64,000 bases of DNA from NCBI GenBank assembly GCA_029449235.1, contig JANATG010000005.1, forward strand, positions 1,736,001-1,800,000, in the 5' to 3' direction. This document shows positions 37,891 through 47,787 of the stretch, one piece after another. How positions within the stretch are numbered: the stretch's first letter is position 1; every line of letters starts with the position of its first letter. Below the pieces are notes generated by a model. It saw nothing but the letters and a program-made list of their open reading frames with translations, was not told the origin of the DNA and did not search any database. The DNA comes from Linnemannia schmuckeri (Eukaryota > Mortierellomycota > Mortierellomycetes > Mortierellales > Mortierellaceae). A program made the position numbers and the translations under genes.

Positions 37891-38393
37891 TTTGTTTTGT
37901 AAATTCATCGTAGCAAAACAACAGCGTGGGATAAATAGATGGCGCATCCCTTGTTGTCCTGCATGGATCCATTCGAGATTCACAAACACATACACGAACA
38001 AATCACAGCACGTAAACAAGGGCCACGGCAGAGCAATCATGTGATCTATGTCGACTCCACTGGCGCAGGCAAGGCAAAGCGCAAAGCGCAAATAGAGGCC
38101 TTTTTTGTTTTTAACCCTTGCACCTTTACCCTTCTCTTTTCTTGCCTTACGTGGCTTTCGACTACTTTTTTTTCGACCCTTTGTCTTGGCGCTCCACTTC
38201 TTTCCTCTCTCCCTCCCCCTCTCCCTCCTCCTTCCCTTCCCTTCTCTTCCCTTCCCTTCTCTTCCCTTCCTTTCTCTTCCCTTCCCTTCTCAGTCCCTTT
38301 TTTTTTATTTTCTTTTTTTTTTTTTTTTATCCTTCCTGAACCTTGCTCACTCTCGTCCCATCCTATATTTCCTTTCACCTTTCTCTCTACTCC
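36836..38393. other. Divergent promoter region between Skt5 and NBR1
   Basis: About 1.56 kb. It contains an A run at 37860-37888, which is T on the Skt5 sense strand, and a TTCCC/TTCTC pyrimidine repeat at 38227-38293 just before the NBR1 start. A 152-codon plus-strand frame from 37939 dissolves into the pyrimidine repeat and is not credible. Confidence 0.55.
38227..38293 (+). repeat. Imperfect (CCCTT/CTCTT)n pyrimidine repeat upstream of NBR1
   Basis: Alternating TTCCC and TTCTC units make about 65 bp of pure pyrimidine about 100 bp before the NBR1 ATG at 38394. Probably leader or core promoter. Confidence 0.8.
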
Positions 38394-41300
38394 ATGAACT
38401 CCTCCTCCATGCTCTGCATCGTCAAGGCATCTCTCGGCGGCGAGCGCCGACGGTTCACCCTCTGCTCTCTCGACCCTACCAATATCCACAACGAAACAGA
38501 CAAACTCAGCTTCCAAGCCCTCCACTTGAAGGTACGTTCTCCTTATTATGTTCTCATTAGATTTCTCCTTCTTGAGACTATGCACAACACCATGTTGATT
38601 CATGAACAACACCTGCTTAACACTAAGTGGAGGAATATCTAGAGAGCACACAACGGCCTTTTTTGTTGTTGTTAGTGTTTCTTTTCTTGTTTTCCAGTGG
38701 CTAACTAATGATGTTGCGTTACTTGACTCTCAATATATCAAATTAGCTCTGTACGCTGTTCAGCCAAGAGGCGCTGATGATCCAGTATGTGGAGCAGAGC
38801 GGGACCGAGCGGTTGATCCAGCGGGATGCCGATGTTGTTGCTGCGGTGGTCTCCTCCAGCGGCCTTGTACCACCATCAGCCACGTTGATGGTTCTCAAGT
38901 TGTCTGTGACCTCTTCTCCTTCAACTTCTGAGCCTTTTAAAGGTGGGTGTTCAGTTGCATTTTATTTTTTGCTTTGCCATCATAGGACACACACTACTCT
39001 CTCACACCAACCTCCGACCCTCTCTCTCCGCAATCCGCATAAATGCTATTTTTCTCAACTGAGGCACGTGCTCATCGCCCATTTTTTTTTTTATTCTATC
39101 TCCCTGACATGCTGATTCTAACTGATCGATACATAGATGTTACCTCGACCTGTGATAAGGCAAAGGCAAAGCGGCACTGTGCAAAGGAAAAGTTCGAAGC
39201 GTGCAATAAGAAGGATGTCTGTAACAAGAAGGACGCCTGCAAAAACAACAACGCTGCCAGGAAGAACACCCCCTGCAAGAATAATGCAGCTAAAAAAGAT
39301 GCATGCAAAAACAACAAAAAGGGCGTCTGCAACAAGGACACTCACGAGAAGAATGCTTGCGAAAACCCATGCAAGAAGGCGCCCTGCCCTCCCAAGCCTC
39401 GCTGTGAAGGTGAGTTCATCAGCAAATATTACAAGATCAAAAACAAAAAAGCACATCAATATATTGAAGGACCACAAACAAGGCGCGGCCATTGTTTCTA
39501 ACTCTTCAAAGCTGACCTGTATCTAATAGAGGTTGTGCATTCCAATGTTCTTTGCGATGTTTGTATGGATACCATCAAGGGCATTCGATACAAGTGCCAA
39601 GACTGTGACAACTACGACTTGTGCCAAGCATGTCACCTTCTTGCCGCTGAGCGATATCATCCCAAACACACTTTCACAGCTATCGAGAAGCCTCTCGGCA
39701 GCTCCAGTCGATCCTCCGTGACAGTCAACCCCTGCCCGCGCCCAGAGGTCAAGCCCGTGAAGCATTCAGCCTATTGCGATATTTGCACGGTCGTAATCAC
39801 CGGTGTTCGACACAAATGCTTCCAATGTCCAGACTACGACCTTTGCCAAGAGTGCCTTCCTTTGGCCAAAGTCCATCACAAGGGCCACAGCTTTGTGCCT
39901 ATCTCCCATCCGGGCGAACTGTCTATCAAGGTCGATTGTACCCTTCACTATGGCATAATCTGCGATGGCTGCGACGGCGTGATCACCGGCATCCGCTACA
40001 AGGTAATTTGCATCCATTCGATAGTTCAGCGTGATGATACTCAAGACAAGTGTAGATTGCTAACTCTCGTCTTATTTCTGGATATACATGCTTGTAATTA
40101 GTGTGGAAACTGCGCCGACTACGATCTTTGCGGCAACTGTGAGGCTTCGCCTTTCCACCGTCACGATCCTAAGCACATCTTCTTGAAAATCCGCCGACCT
40201 ATTCACAGCCGCATGTCGCCAGCGGTTCCGCTTCTGCCCATAATGTACGAGAAGGGCTGGGGCAGAACCGCTATGGAGAGCAACTCCCGACAAGCTTCGA
40301 CTATGACGGACAATCTCCCTAAAATGGACTCTCTGCCCACCGCCCCTGCGCCTGTGAAGGACGCAACCCCTGAGAAGGTTGATGCATCAGAATCGGATCA
40401 AAGCCATGCTGTCGTTCCGACTGTTCTCACGGTGGCACCAGATTTCGACGAAGTGCCGACCGTACCTTCCGAACCAGTTGAATCAACTGAGTCGATTGAA
40501 CCCGTCGTAGTCCTGACAGCGACGAGGTAAATATGCGACCCGTGAAAATATTGGGATTACCTATTTTGTAGGTACATTCGAAATCATTTCGCTCACTCTC
40601 TTCTTTTACTTTATTTCGCAAATGTCAATTCTTCCTTTGTAGTGAGACTCAGAGTGAACCCGAGACTCAGCCTGAGCCAGCTCTGGTCAGCAAGGCTTTG
40701 TTTGTCAAGGATATCAACATCAACGATGGCACCACCATCCAGGCTGGTTCTCAGTTCCTGAAGATTTGGGAGATGTCCAACCCTGGAGCAGGAGAGTGGC
40801 CCAAGGATAGCGTTTTGCAGTTTGTTGGAGGCGACCGTATGTTTGCCGATGTCGATGCGAACAAGACCTGCCCTAGCTTTAAGATCTCTCTTGCTCCTGT
40901 TGGCGACTCTGTCTGTGTCACTGCTGACCTCAAGGCACCACCTCAGCCAGGTCGCTATGTCTCCTACTGGCGTTTGGTTGCTCCCGATGGCGAGCCTTTT
41001 GGACACTGCATCTGGTGCGATATTATTGTTGAGGAAGGGTCCGAAAGCAGCTCGGATTCGCTGAGATCATCAACCATGATCTTTCCCGTTGTAGACTGCC
41101 ATGACACCAAGAAGACCTGGTCCCGGAACCCACCCAACCACGACGAGGTGACAGAGACTGGTTCCGTTAGGACTACCGTTACGACCAACGCCCCAAGCAC
41201 GCATACGGGTCCCCTTGGAGTCGCACCCTCAATGACTGACGACCAGCTTTCGACTACCTCTGGCCAGTACACGACCCACTCCCTGGCCTCGTCTATCCTT

Positions 41301-41438
41301 GGCCGTGATGAGTCTGTGGACGACCGCATTGACATTGACAACGACGACATTTCGACGGAGCGATTCTTTTCGGACGATGAAGAGTTTGTAGTAGTTGATA
41401 CGGATGGAGAGCAGAGCGCGGTTGGGTTCCGAGAATGA
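38394..41438 (+). CDS. NBR1: NBR1-like selective autophagy receptor with a Cys-rich insert
   Basis: Cargo receptor linking substrates to Atg8. Six exons (38394-38531, 38747-38942, 39137-39409, 39530-40002, 40102-40526, 40643-41438) give 766 residues. An N-terminal PB1-like domain covers about 1-98. Residues about 113-202, all from exon 3, form a Lys/Asn/Cys-rich segment with 12 Cys in repeating CKNN and CNKKD units; I know of no counterpart in NBR1. Three ZZ zinc fingers follow (about 209-250, 280-325, 345-390), each with the CDxC...CxxCxxYDLC pattern. The FW (four-tryptophan) domain is at about 520-625 (KIWEM, GEWP, SYWRL, HCIWCDI). Near the C-terminus DDEEFVVVD (Phe750-Val753) is a textbook Atg8-interacting motif with acidic flank. 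There is no UBA domain, as in other fungal NBR1 proteins. The start could instead be the second ATG five codons downstream. Confidence 0.9.
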
Positions 41439-42317
41439 AAGGATTGTCGTTTTTCTTTTTGATGCAGAGCATGGGCCAAGCCCTCTGCAATCTGACATGA
41501 ACTCTGTTTTTTCTCCTCTCCTTTTTTCTATTTTTTTTTTTTTTTGCCTTTGGAATGAAGAGAGATAACGGGAGACGGGCTCACCTTCGTGGTTGCCTCT
41601 TCCTCTTTTTTTTTTTTTTGAAAGCTCGCCTTTTCAGTTTTGATATGCGATAGTATGAGAAATGAATACAACCACAACACACGAATAAAAAAAGAACGAT
41701 GATAAGCCAAAAAAAAAAAAAAAACCATCAGTTGTTGAGGATGAGACACTGGCGAGTAGTTTTTCAATTCATTTCAAGACTCAATGCCATCTGAGTTTGT
41801 CAGAGTAGAAAAAGGCTCAAGTTTTGTTTTCCTTCGAGTCGACCTCGCTTTGATTGTAAAAAATGGATGCAGTTCGTTTGTTCCTTGTTCATTCGTTGGG
41901 GGTAAAGGAGGCGGGAACAGGAAACTCGGGCCAAGTGAACAAGACACAAACACAACTACCTTTCCTCATTTTCCCCAAAGAAACGAGAATTATTTGACCC
42001 CTGTATCGTCAAGGAGAGTAAAAAATGCACTGGCCATGGCGGCTTTTATTTTGATTCCGACTCTCTCTCTTTGCTCTCGCTTAGTTTGCGATAAGGAAAG
42101 TAACGAAGTAGGATCCCAACAGGAAAGGGAGAGCAGAACAGACGCGCATGAGAAAAGATAGACCCTCCCTCCCTTCCTTCGCTTCACCCCCTTGCCTTCG
42201 TCATAAATAAGCAAACCGTTGCTTGCTTCCCTTTCTTTTCATTCTCACCCTTTTCATTCCTTCCTCATTCATTTTACCTTTTTTTTCTCTCATTCCCACA
42301 CATTCATCACTTTCAAT
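41439..42317. other. Intergenic: promoter of the branching enzyme gene
   Basis: About 880 bp with T runs at 41530-41545 and 41613-41624 and an A run at 41709-41724. A pyrimidine-rich leader occupies about 42215-42300. A CCCCT stress-element-like core occurs near 41997 but is too short to claim. No gene supported. Confidence 0.5.
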
Positions 42318-44680
42318 ATGATGCATACCACCTCTATTGCGGAGCCAAAGAACACCGTCTCCAAGACCGAGAAGGTTGTTGCCGCTAACAACAAGTCAAA
42401 GACACCCGTCGCCCAGGAGAGAGAAGAGGATGGTACTGGCGTCATTGGTCTGGATCCTTGGCTCGAGCCTTACTCTGGAGGCCTCAAGCACAGGTAATAT
42501 ACACCCGTTCTCCTCTTCTCGCTGAGATATATAGCATTCGCTCCATGCTTGGCGAGAATGGTGCCTTCTCTGCGACTACACATTCTCACGTACATTATTT
42601 ACCTCTTCCCTTTTCCACTGGTGACCCGATAATATTGACAGATATGCGCTATACAAGGCCTGGAGAGAAAAGATCGAGAACGAAGGAGGATACGAAAAGT
42701 TCAGCAGAGGTTACGAACGGTTCGGGTTTAATGTCTCCAAGTCCGGTATCACCTATCGTGAATGGGCACCCAATGCCAAGGAGGCGTTCCTTTTTGGAGA
42801 CTTTAGTAAGTTTTCATTTACTCCTTCCTCTTCTTCCTCCACAACATATGAAATCTTGTTTTTGTAGTTCTTTAAAATCTAATTTGCATCGCTTCCTCCC
42901 TTTGTTTCTCGTCTTCCTCGCCCTTTGTTTGCTGTGATTACTGTTCTGGTTGTTGAATAGACGGATGGAACAACTCGAGCCATCCGATGACAAGGGACAA
43001 CTATGGCGTGTACGAGATCTTTTTGCCCAACAAGGCGGACGGAACACCAGCCATTGAACACAACTCTAAACTCAAGGTAATGGCTACTATCAAAATGCTC
43101 ACTGGCTGAACCAAAAAAAGGAAATAGGGAAGGACGGGGCTGGCGTCCGACGATGACCACGACCCGCCTGCTTGAGTAAATGGTTGGCTAGTGTAATTTT
43201 TGACGAGTTTTTTATTTATCCCTTATCGCTAAATGTTCGTTCATTCGTCCCTCGCTCCCTCACTTCGTCTGCACATCTGTGGTTCTGTATAGATCACGAT
43301 GATCAAGCCTGATGGGACTCGTATCGATCGCCTCCCAGCCTGGATCAAGCGTGTCACTCAGGACTTGAGCGTCTCTCCCACATACGATGCCATCTTCTGG
43401 AACCCTCCCAAAAAGTACCAATGGAAGAACAAGGCCCCTCCCAAGCCCGCCAGTCTCAAGGTCTATGAAGCCCATGGTACGTGTTGTTCTCGTATTACGT
43501 TTATGTTTGAGGGAAATAATGACGTTGAAGGGAGGGAAAGGAAAGAAAGGGGTAGTATGAGTTTTAGCATTCTTTTGCTTGTGCTTTCATCTCCGACCTT
43601 CCCGCACCGACCAACACATAAAAAAGGAAAAGACAGCTAATCGTTATCATTGTTTTTTGTGTCTTATTGTCATCGCTGTAGTGGGAATTGCCACGCCCGA
43701 GGGTCGTGTTGGTCAGTTCACAGAGTTCACTGCCAATGTCCTCCCTCGCATCAAGAAGTTAGGATACAACACCATCCAGTTAATGGCCATCATGGAACAC
43801 GCCTACTATGCCTCCTTTGGCTACCAAGTCACCAGCTTCTTTGCCGTCAGCAGCCGCTATGGTAATTTTGTTCTTGGTAGCATTATGTCATTAGCGCCAC
43901 GAGTATTCTTTCGGGTCTTATGTGCTAACGCCTCTCTTACCTTTTGTTGCGACTAAAAAGGTACACCTGAGGAGCTGAAGGAGTTGATTGACACTGCTCA
44001 TGGACTGGGGATCACGGTTCTTCTCGATGTCGTCCACTCACACGCCTGCAAGAACGTTCTGGACGGACTTAACAACTTTGACGGAAGCGATCACCAATAC
44101 TTCCACGAGGGCGGTAAAGGCCGACATGACCTTTGGGACTCTCGTCTGTTCAACTATAACAGCCACGAGACCATGCGCTTCCTGTTGAGCAACCTGCGCT
44201 TCTACATGGAAGAATATCGCTTTGATGGCTTCCGCTTTGACGGTGTCACCAGCATGATGTATCTCCACCACGGTATCGGATATGGATTCTCGGGCAATTA
44301 CCACGAGTACTTTGGAGATACTGTCGATCTTGAGGCTGTTGTCTACCTTATGCTCGCCAACGATATGCTCCACAAGCTGTACCCCGAATCCATCACCATC
44401 GCCGAAGGTAACGTAGAGTTCATTTCGTTGGGCTTGCTTCCAGTTGATGCTGTAATTGCAAGGCGTGAACAAATTATAAACTTGTTTTCTTTTCTTTCTA
44501 CGATTAGATGTGTCTGGTATGCCCACGTTGTGCCGACCTGTCACAGAGGGTGGAGTTGGATTTGACTACCGTCTCTCGATGGCCGTCCCAGATATGTGGA
44601 TCAAGCTGCTCAAGGAAAAGTCGGACGATGAGTGGGATATCGGCAACATTGTGTTTACCCTTACAAACCGCCGATACAAG

Positions 44681-44711
<31 letters not shown>

Positions 44712-45085
44712 CCTAGGCTTGCAGTCATTCCTGTCAAACACAAACCCGCTAACACGTACTCTCTCGTTCGACCATTCTAGGAACCTTCAATTGCGTATTG
44801 CGAGTCGCATGACCAGGCTTTGGTGGGTGACAAGACGATTGCGTTCTGGCTGATGGACAAGGAGATGTACACCCATATGAGTGTCCTCACCGAGTTGACA
44901 CCCATTATCGACCGCGGTCTTGCCCTCCACAAGATGATCAGGTAACGATTTTGTTGTCACATACATCCCCAATCATTGCCTGCGAATCAGTCGCGTCAGT
45001 TCTGCCTCGTTTCTGTTCCTGAATTCGACTTGTTTCATAATTCTCAAAACCCTCTGTAAACTCATGGCCACATATCGTATCCCTC

Positions 45086-45123
<38 letters not shown>

Positions 45124-45669
45124 TTTTTGTTGAACTGTAGATTGGTGACGCATGCGTTGGGAGGAGAAGGGTACTTGACATTCATCGGCAATGAATTCGG
45201 TCACCCTGAATGGCTCGACTTCCCTCGCGCAGGAAACAACTCTTCCTTCCATTATGCGCGTCGTCAATGGAACGTAGTCGACGACGATCTTTTGCGGTAC
45301 AAGTTCCTCAACGAATTTGATTCTGCCATGAACCATGCCGAGGATCAAATTGGATGGCTCCCAGCCCCACAAGCATTCGTCTCACTCAAGCACGAGGGTG
45401 ACAAAGTCCTTGTCTTTGATCGTGCTGGGGCGGTGTTCATTTTCAATTTCCACCCGACAAAGTCATTCACGGATTATCGGGTCGGTGTGCCGGCAGCGGG
45501 GCAGTACCGGATTGCGTTGAATACGGATGAGCCTCGCTTTGGAGGACATGATCGTGTGAGTCAGGAGAGTCAGTTCTTTACGACTCAGGGGGAGTGGTGT
45601 AATCGGGAGCACTTTGTGCAGGTTTATATTCCTTGTCGCACTGCCCTTGTTCTTGTCAAGAAGGATTAG
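42318..45669 (+). CDS. GLC3: 1,4-alpha-glucan (glycogen) branching enzyme
   Basis: GH13 enzyme that makes alpha-1,6 branches in glycogen; cytosolic. Nine exons (42318-42493, 42642-42805, 42961-43076, 43293-43476, 43682-43861, 43961-44407, 44508-44680, 44781-44941, 45141-45669) join in frame to 709 residues (yeast Glc3 is 704). An N-terminal CBM48 region contains [20 protein letters not shown]. The catalytic barrel has LLDVVHSHA, the nucleophile Asp367 in FRFDGV, the acid Glu422 in the AED motif (split by an intron) and Asp491 in ESHDQA. The C-terminal all-beta domain follows GNEFGHPEW. The ATG at 42318 is followed at once by a second ATG; either could start. Introns 7 and 8 contain T28 and T33 runs. 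The 3' end is about 200 bp from the convergent tRNA gene. Confidence 0.96.
44684..44711 (+). repeat. T28 run directly after a 5' splice site in GLC3
   Basis: 28 T begin three bases after the exon 7 donor GTA. The run is on the sense strand. Confidence 0.9.
45089..45121 (+). repeat. T33 run before a 3' splice site in GLC3
   Basis: 33 T on the sense strand end about 20 bp before exon 9, where a polypyrimidine tract would lie. Confidence 0.9.
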
Positions 45670-45870
45670 GTGAGGGTTTGTTGAAAGAAGAGGAGAATGG
45701 AGGAAAGAGAAATCCAACTATCACTTGTATCTATTCATCCAACCAGTCGAAAAATAAATTCACAGAATCCTATTACTAGCCCTTTGTCAACCCTTCTTTG
45801 GTTCTTTCGGTGAACAACAACTAGAACAAAGAAAAAGAAGCCAAGTGTTCAAAAAAAAAGCAAAAGCTAA

Positions 45871-45944
45871 CGCTCCTGGGTGGGCTTGAACCACCAACCT
45901 CCTGATTAACAGTCAGACGCGCTAACCAATTGCGCCACAGAAGC
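45871..45944 (-). tRNA. tRNA-Asn: tRNA-Asn(GUU)
   Basis: Read on the minus strand, a 74-nt cloverleaf begins GCTTCTG and ends CAGGAGC plus discriminator G, with seven acceptor pairs (one G-T). The A box is TGGCGCAATTGG and the B box GGTTCAAGCCC. The anticodon stem TCTGA/TCAGG encloses loop CTGTTAA, giving anticodon GTT. No intron. A LINE fragment is inserted about 80-93 bp upstream of its 5' end. Confidence 0.95.
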
Positions 45945-46022
45945 TCCCTTGGCTATTGTCCTAAATCGGGGCAATTTAAGCTCTCAGTCCGTCTCTCAAG
46001 AAGTTATGCTCGGCACCGGAGT

Positions 46023-46037
46023 ACCGCCTACCCCCTC
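46023..46037 (+). repeat. Target-site duplication, left copy
   Basis: The 15-mer ACCGCCTACCCCCTC occurs here and again at 46897-46911, exactly flanking the LINE fragment and its A tail. A perfect 15-bp match in this arrangement marks target-primed reverse transcription. Confidence 0.88.
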
Positions 46038-46709
46038 ATGGGCAAGATTGATGAATGGGGCGTTCAGGCAACAAATAGCTACAATGCCGCCAGGAAGCGC
46101 GAACATAAGCGAGCAACTGACAATGGTCGTCAAGCACCACGGCCAGTACCCATATACTGGCAGTCCCCCTCGGATGCGGATCATGTTCGGGGATTCTCTT
46201 CTATCGGTGGAGCTCGAGCCGTGCACAGCGGTAGTCCTGCTCCCGATCGTGATGAAAACCCCAAGTGGTACGTTTCGGACCTTCTTCGCGGAATCACCCC
46301 CAAGAGCATGTTGACTGAGTGGTCCTCGGCCTTCAAGACCCCACAGTCCATTGCCAAGACGGTCCTTCACAAGTTTATTGGCTACCTGGAGACGCAGGCC
46401 TCAGAACTGATCTGGAAACCCCGATGCTCCACGACGATCGCGTGGGAGCAGATGCAAGGCATCACTGCCAAGGACAAAACATCCAAATACACCGGCGCCC
46501 GAGGTGACTGGAGTCGAGGATACGGTTACATCACGCATGATGGGTTCTGCCCGTGTGGCGCTTCGCTAGCCACACATAAGGATCGAACCTGCCCTGGAGC
46601 GACCAAGGAACCATGCACAGCTGATGAGCGGCTGTTGGATAGTCTGTTGGGAAAGAGGAAGTTGTCAGTGATGGAGAGGATGGGAAGAATCCCCTTCATT
46701 CGTATCTAG
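46038..46709 (+). pseudogene. LINE ORF2 C-terminal remnant
   Basis: An open frame of about 223 codons follows the left target-site copy. The readable end contains ELIWKPRCSTTIAWEQMQGI and then CPCGASLATHKDRTC, a CxC...H...C zinc-knuckle-like motif typical of the tail of LINE reverse transcriptases. No catalytic YxDD motif is present; the endonuclease and RT parts were lost by 5' truncation. The frame also runs upstream through the tRNA flank, but that part is host DNA. No host function is proposed. Confidence 0.75.
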
Positions 46710-46896
46710 TTTTATTTTTTCTTCCGTTTTTGCTGTGAAGAGCAGCGACAATTGTTGCGCAGAGCCAGGCTCCGGGTCGGACTGTGACTGGCGGATGGTG
46801 TACTGAAGAGTTTGGTCTGTAGTCCCCTTTACTTCCAAATGCCTCCTTTGTACTGTTTGTCAGAGAAATAAAATTGTGTACAAAAAAAAAAAAAAA
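46038..46896 (+). mobile_element. 5'-truncated LINE (non-LTR retrotransposon) insertion
   Basis: An 859-bp element lies between two perfect 15-bp direct repeats. It ends in a poly(A) tail of about 15 A (46882-46896), preceded by AATAAA at 46866-46871. It carries only the C-terminal end of a reverse-transcriptase ORF. 5' truncation, A tail and target-site duplication are the three classical LINE signs. The insertion is antiparallel to the neighbouring tRNA-Asn gene, about 80-93 bp from its 5' end. Confidence 0.85.
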
Positions 46897-46911
46897 ACCG
46901 CCTACCCCCTC
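46897..46911 (+). repeat. Target-site duplication, right copy
   Basis: Second copy of ACCGCCTACCCCCTC, directly after the LINE A tail. Confidence 0.88.
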
Positions 46912-47045
46912 CTTGCCTGTTCAACCAGGCAAGCGAGTGGGTATACCCATTACTGTCCCTACGAACCCCCCTCGCCGTCCTTAATACTCTACCCTTAACT
47001 ACTCTCCTTTAAATTAGTCTTTCCCCTGGACCTTAGTAGTTCCTT

Positions 47046-47159
47046 CCCTTTTACTATCGGAACTACTTAGGTACCAACCCTTTTCTACCCTAGTTTACTT
47101 ACATAGTCCTATTCTCATTTACTGATATAAAACCCCCTTTTACTATCGGAACTACTTAG
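47046..47159 (+). repeat. Two identical 25-bp direct repeats, 89 bp apart
   Basis: A 25-bp sequence beginning CCCTTTTACTATCGG and ending ACTACTTAG is present at 47046-47070 and again at 47135-47159 without mismatch. The 64 bp between are unrelated. Confidence 0.85.
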
Positions 47160-47232
47160 CCTTGCTCTCGCTTCACTCGTTGTTACAGTACTGGATCACC
47201 CCCAAGAAGCATTTCCATACTTCTAGGCCAGT

Positions 47233-47253
47233 ACTATTTCACTATGAAATAGT
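47233..47253 (+). repeat. 9-bp perfect hairpin
   Basis: ACTATTTCA, loop CTA, TGAAATAGT. Role unknown; it could be the end of an old element or simply an AT-rich palindrome. Confidence 0.6.
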
Positions 47254-47787
47254 TTATATTTTTTTATTTCCGAGGACACATCGAGCCAGCTTCACGTGCG
47301 ACGAGGAATAATGTCACGTGTAAGGAAGCTTAGCGATATTAAAGTGATCGACCGTGCCTGAAAAAAAGTGACAGCACAGTTCTGCTGGTAAAGTTAGAGA
47401 TCGTCGGCCGCTGTGGATCCCAATTGAAAAGACTGGAGGATGGAGGAAGAGCATGCGTACAACGAGAACGAGATAACGAGACAACTAGAAAAGACATGAA
47501 CTTTCTTTTCCGTTAGATATTGGTGGCGCAAATTAACGAGTTAAAAAAAAAAAAAAAGGTGGCCAATGCCCTTTTTTAGGCCCCTGATTTCGGGGTGAAT
47601 CTGCCCAGTGCTAGAGCCTCCAAAGATTCAGGCTGCCTCACCAAAGTGCTCTCCCCCTGAAAAAAAAAAAATGATGGCGAGATGGAGTAACCAACGGAAT
47701 ATCTATTCACCTAAAAGTATCATCCGGAAGCGTCGAAACTGAAAGCAGTTTGAGGGTGTGTAGGAGGAGGGAGACAAATACTTTTAT

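Larger units (their letters stand above)
46912..47787. other. Gene-free interval between LINE and G-alpha gene
   Basis: About 880 bp. It starts with a hairpin (CTTGCCTG, 6-nt loop, CAGGCAAG), then a 25-bp direct repeat (annotated separately), a 9-bp perfect hairpin at 47233-47253 and A runs at 47543-47557 and 47660-47671. It looks like layered old insertions next to the tRNA, but no element family can be named. Confidence 0.5.

Noticed and set aside
37939..38397. 152-codon plus-strand frame before NBR1
   Set aside because: The first 50 codons look ordinary but the rest is a pyrimidine microsatellite, and it overlaps the NBR1 start in another frame. No homologous feature seen.
45930..46037. 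Upstream part of the 259-codon frame ending in the LINE
   Set aside because: The target-site duplication shows that the LINE begins at 46038. The codons before it lie in the tRNA 5' end and flank, so the long frame is a chance fusion.
46290..47205. Near-match of about 17 bp (TCACCCCCAAGA.GCAT) between the LINE body and 47.19 kb
   Set aside because: Too short and with an indel; flanks do not align. It cannot support a second LINE copy.
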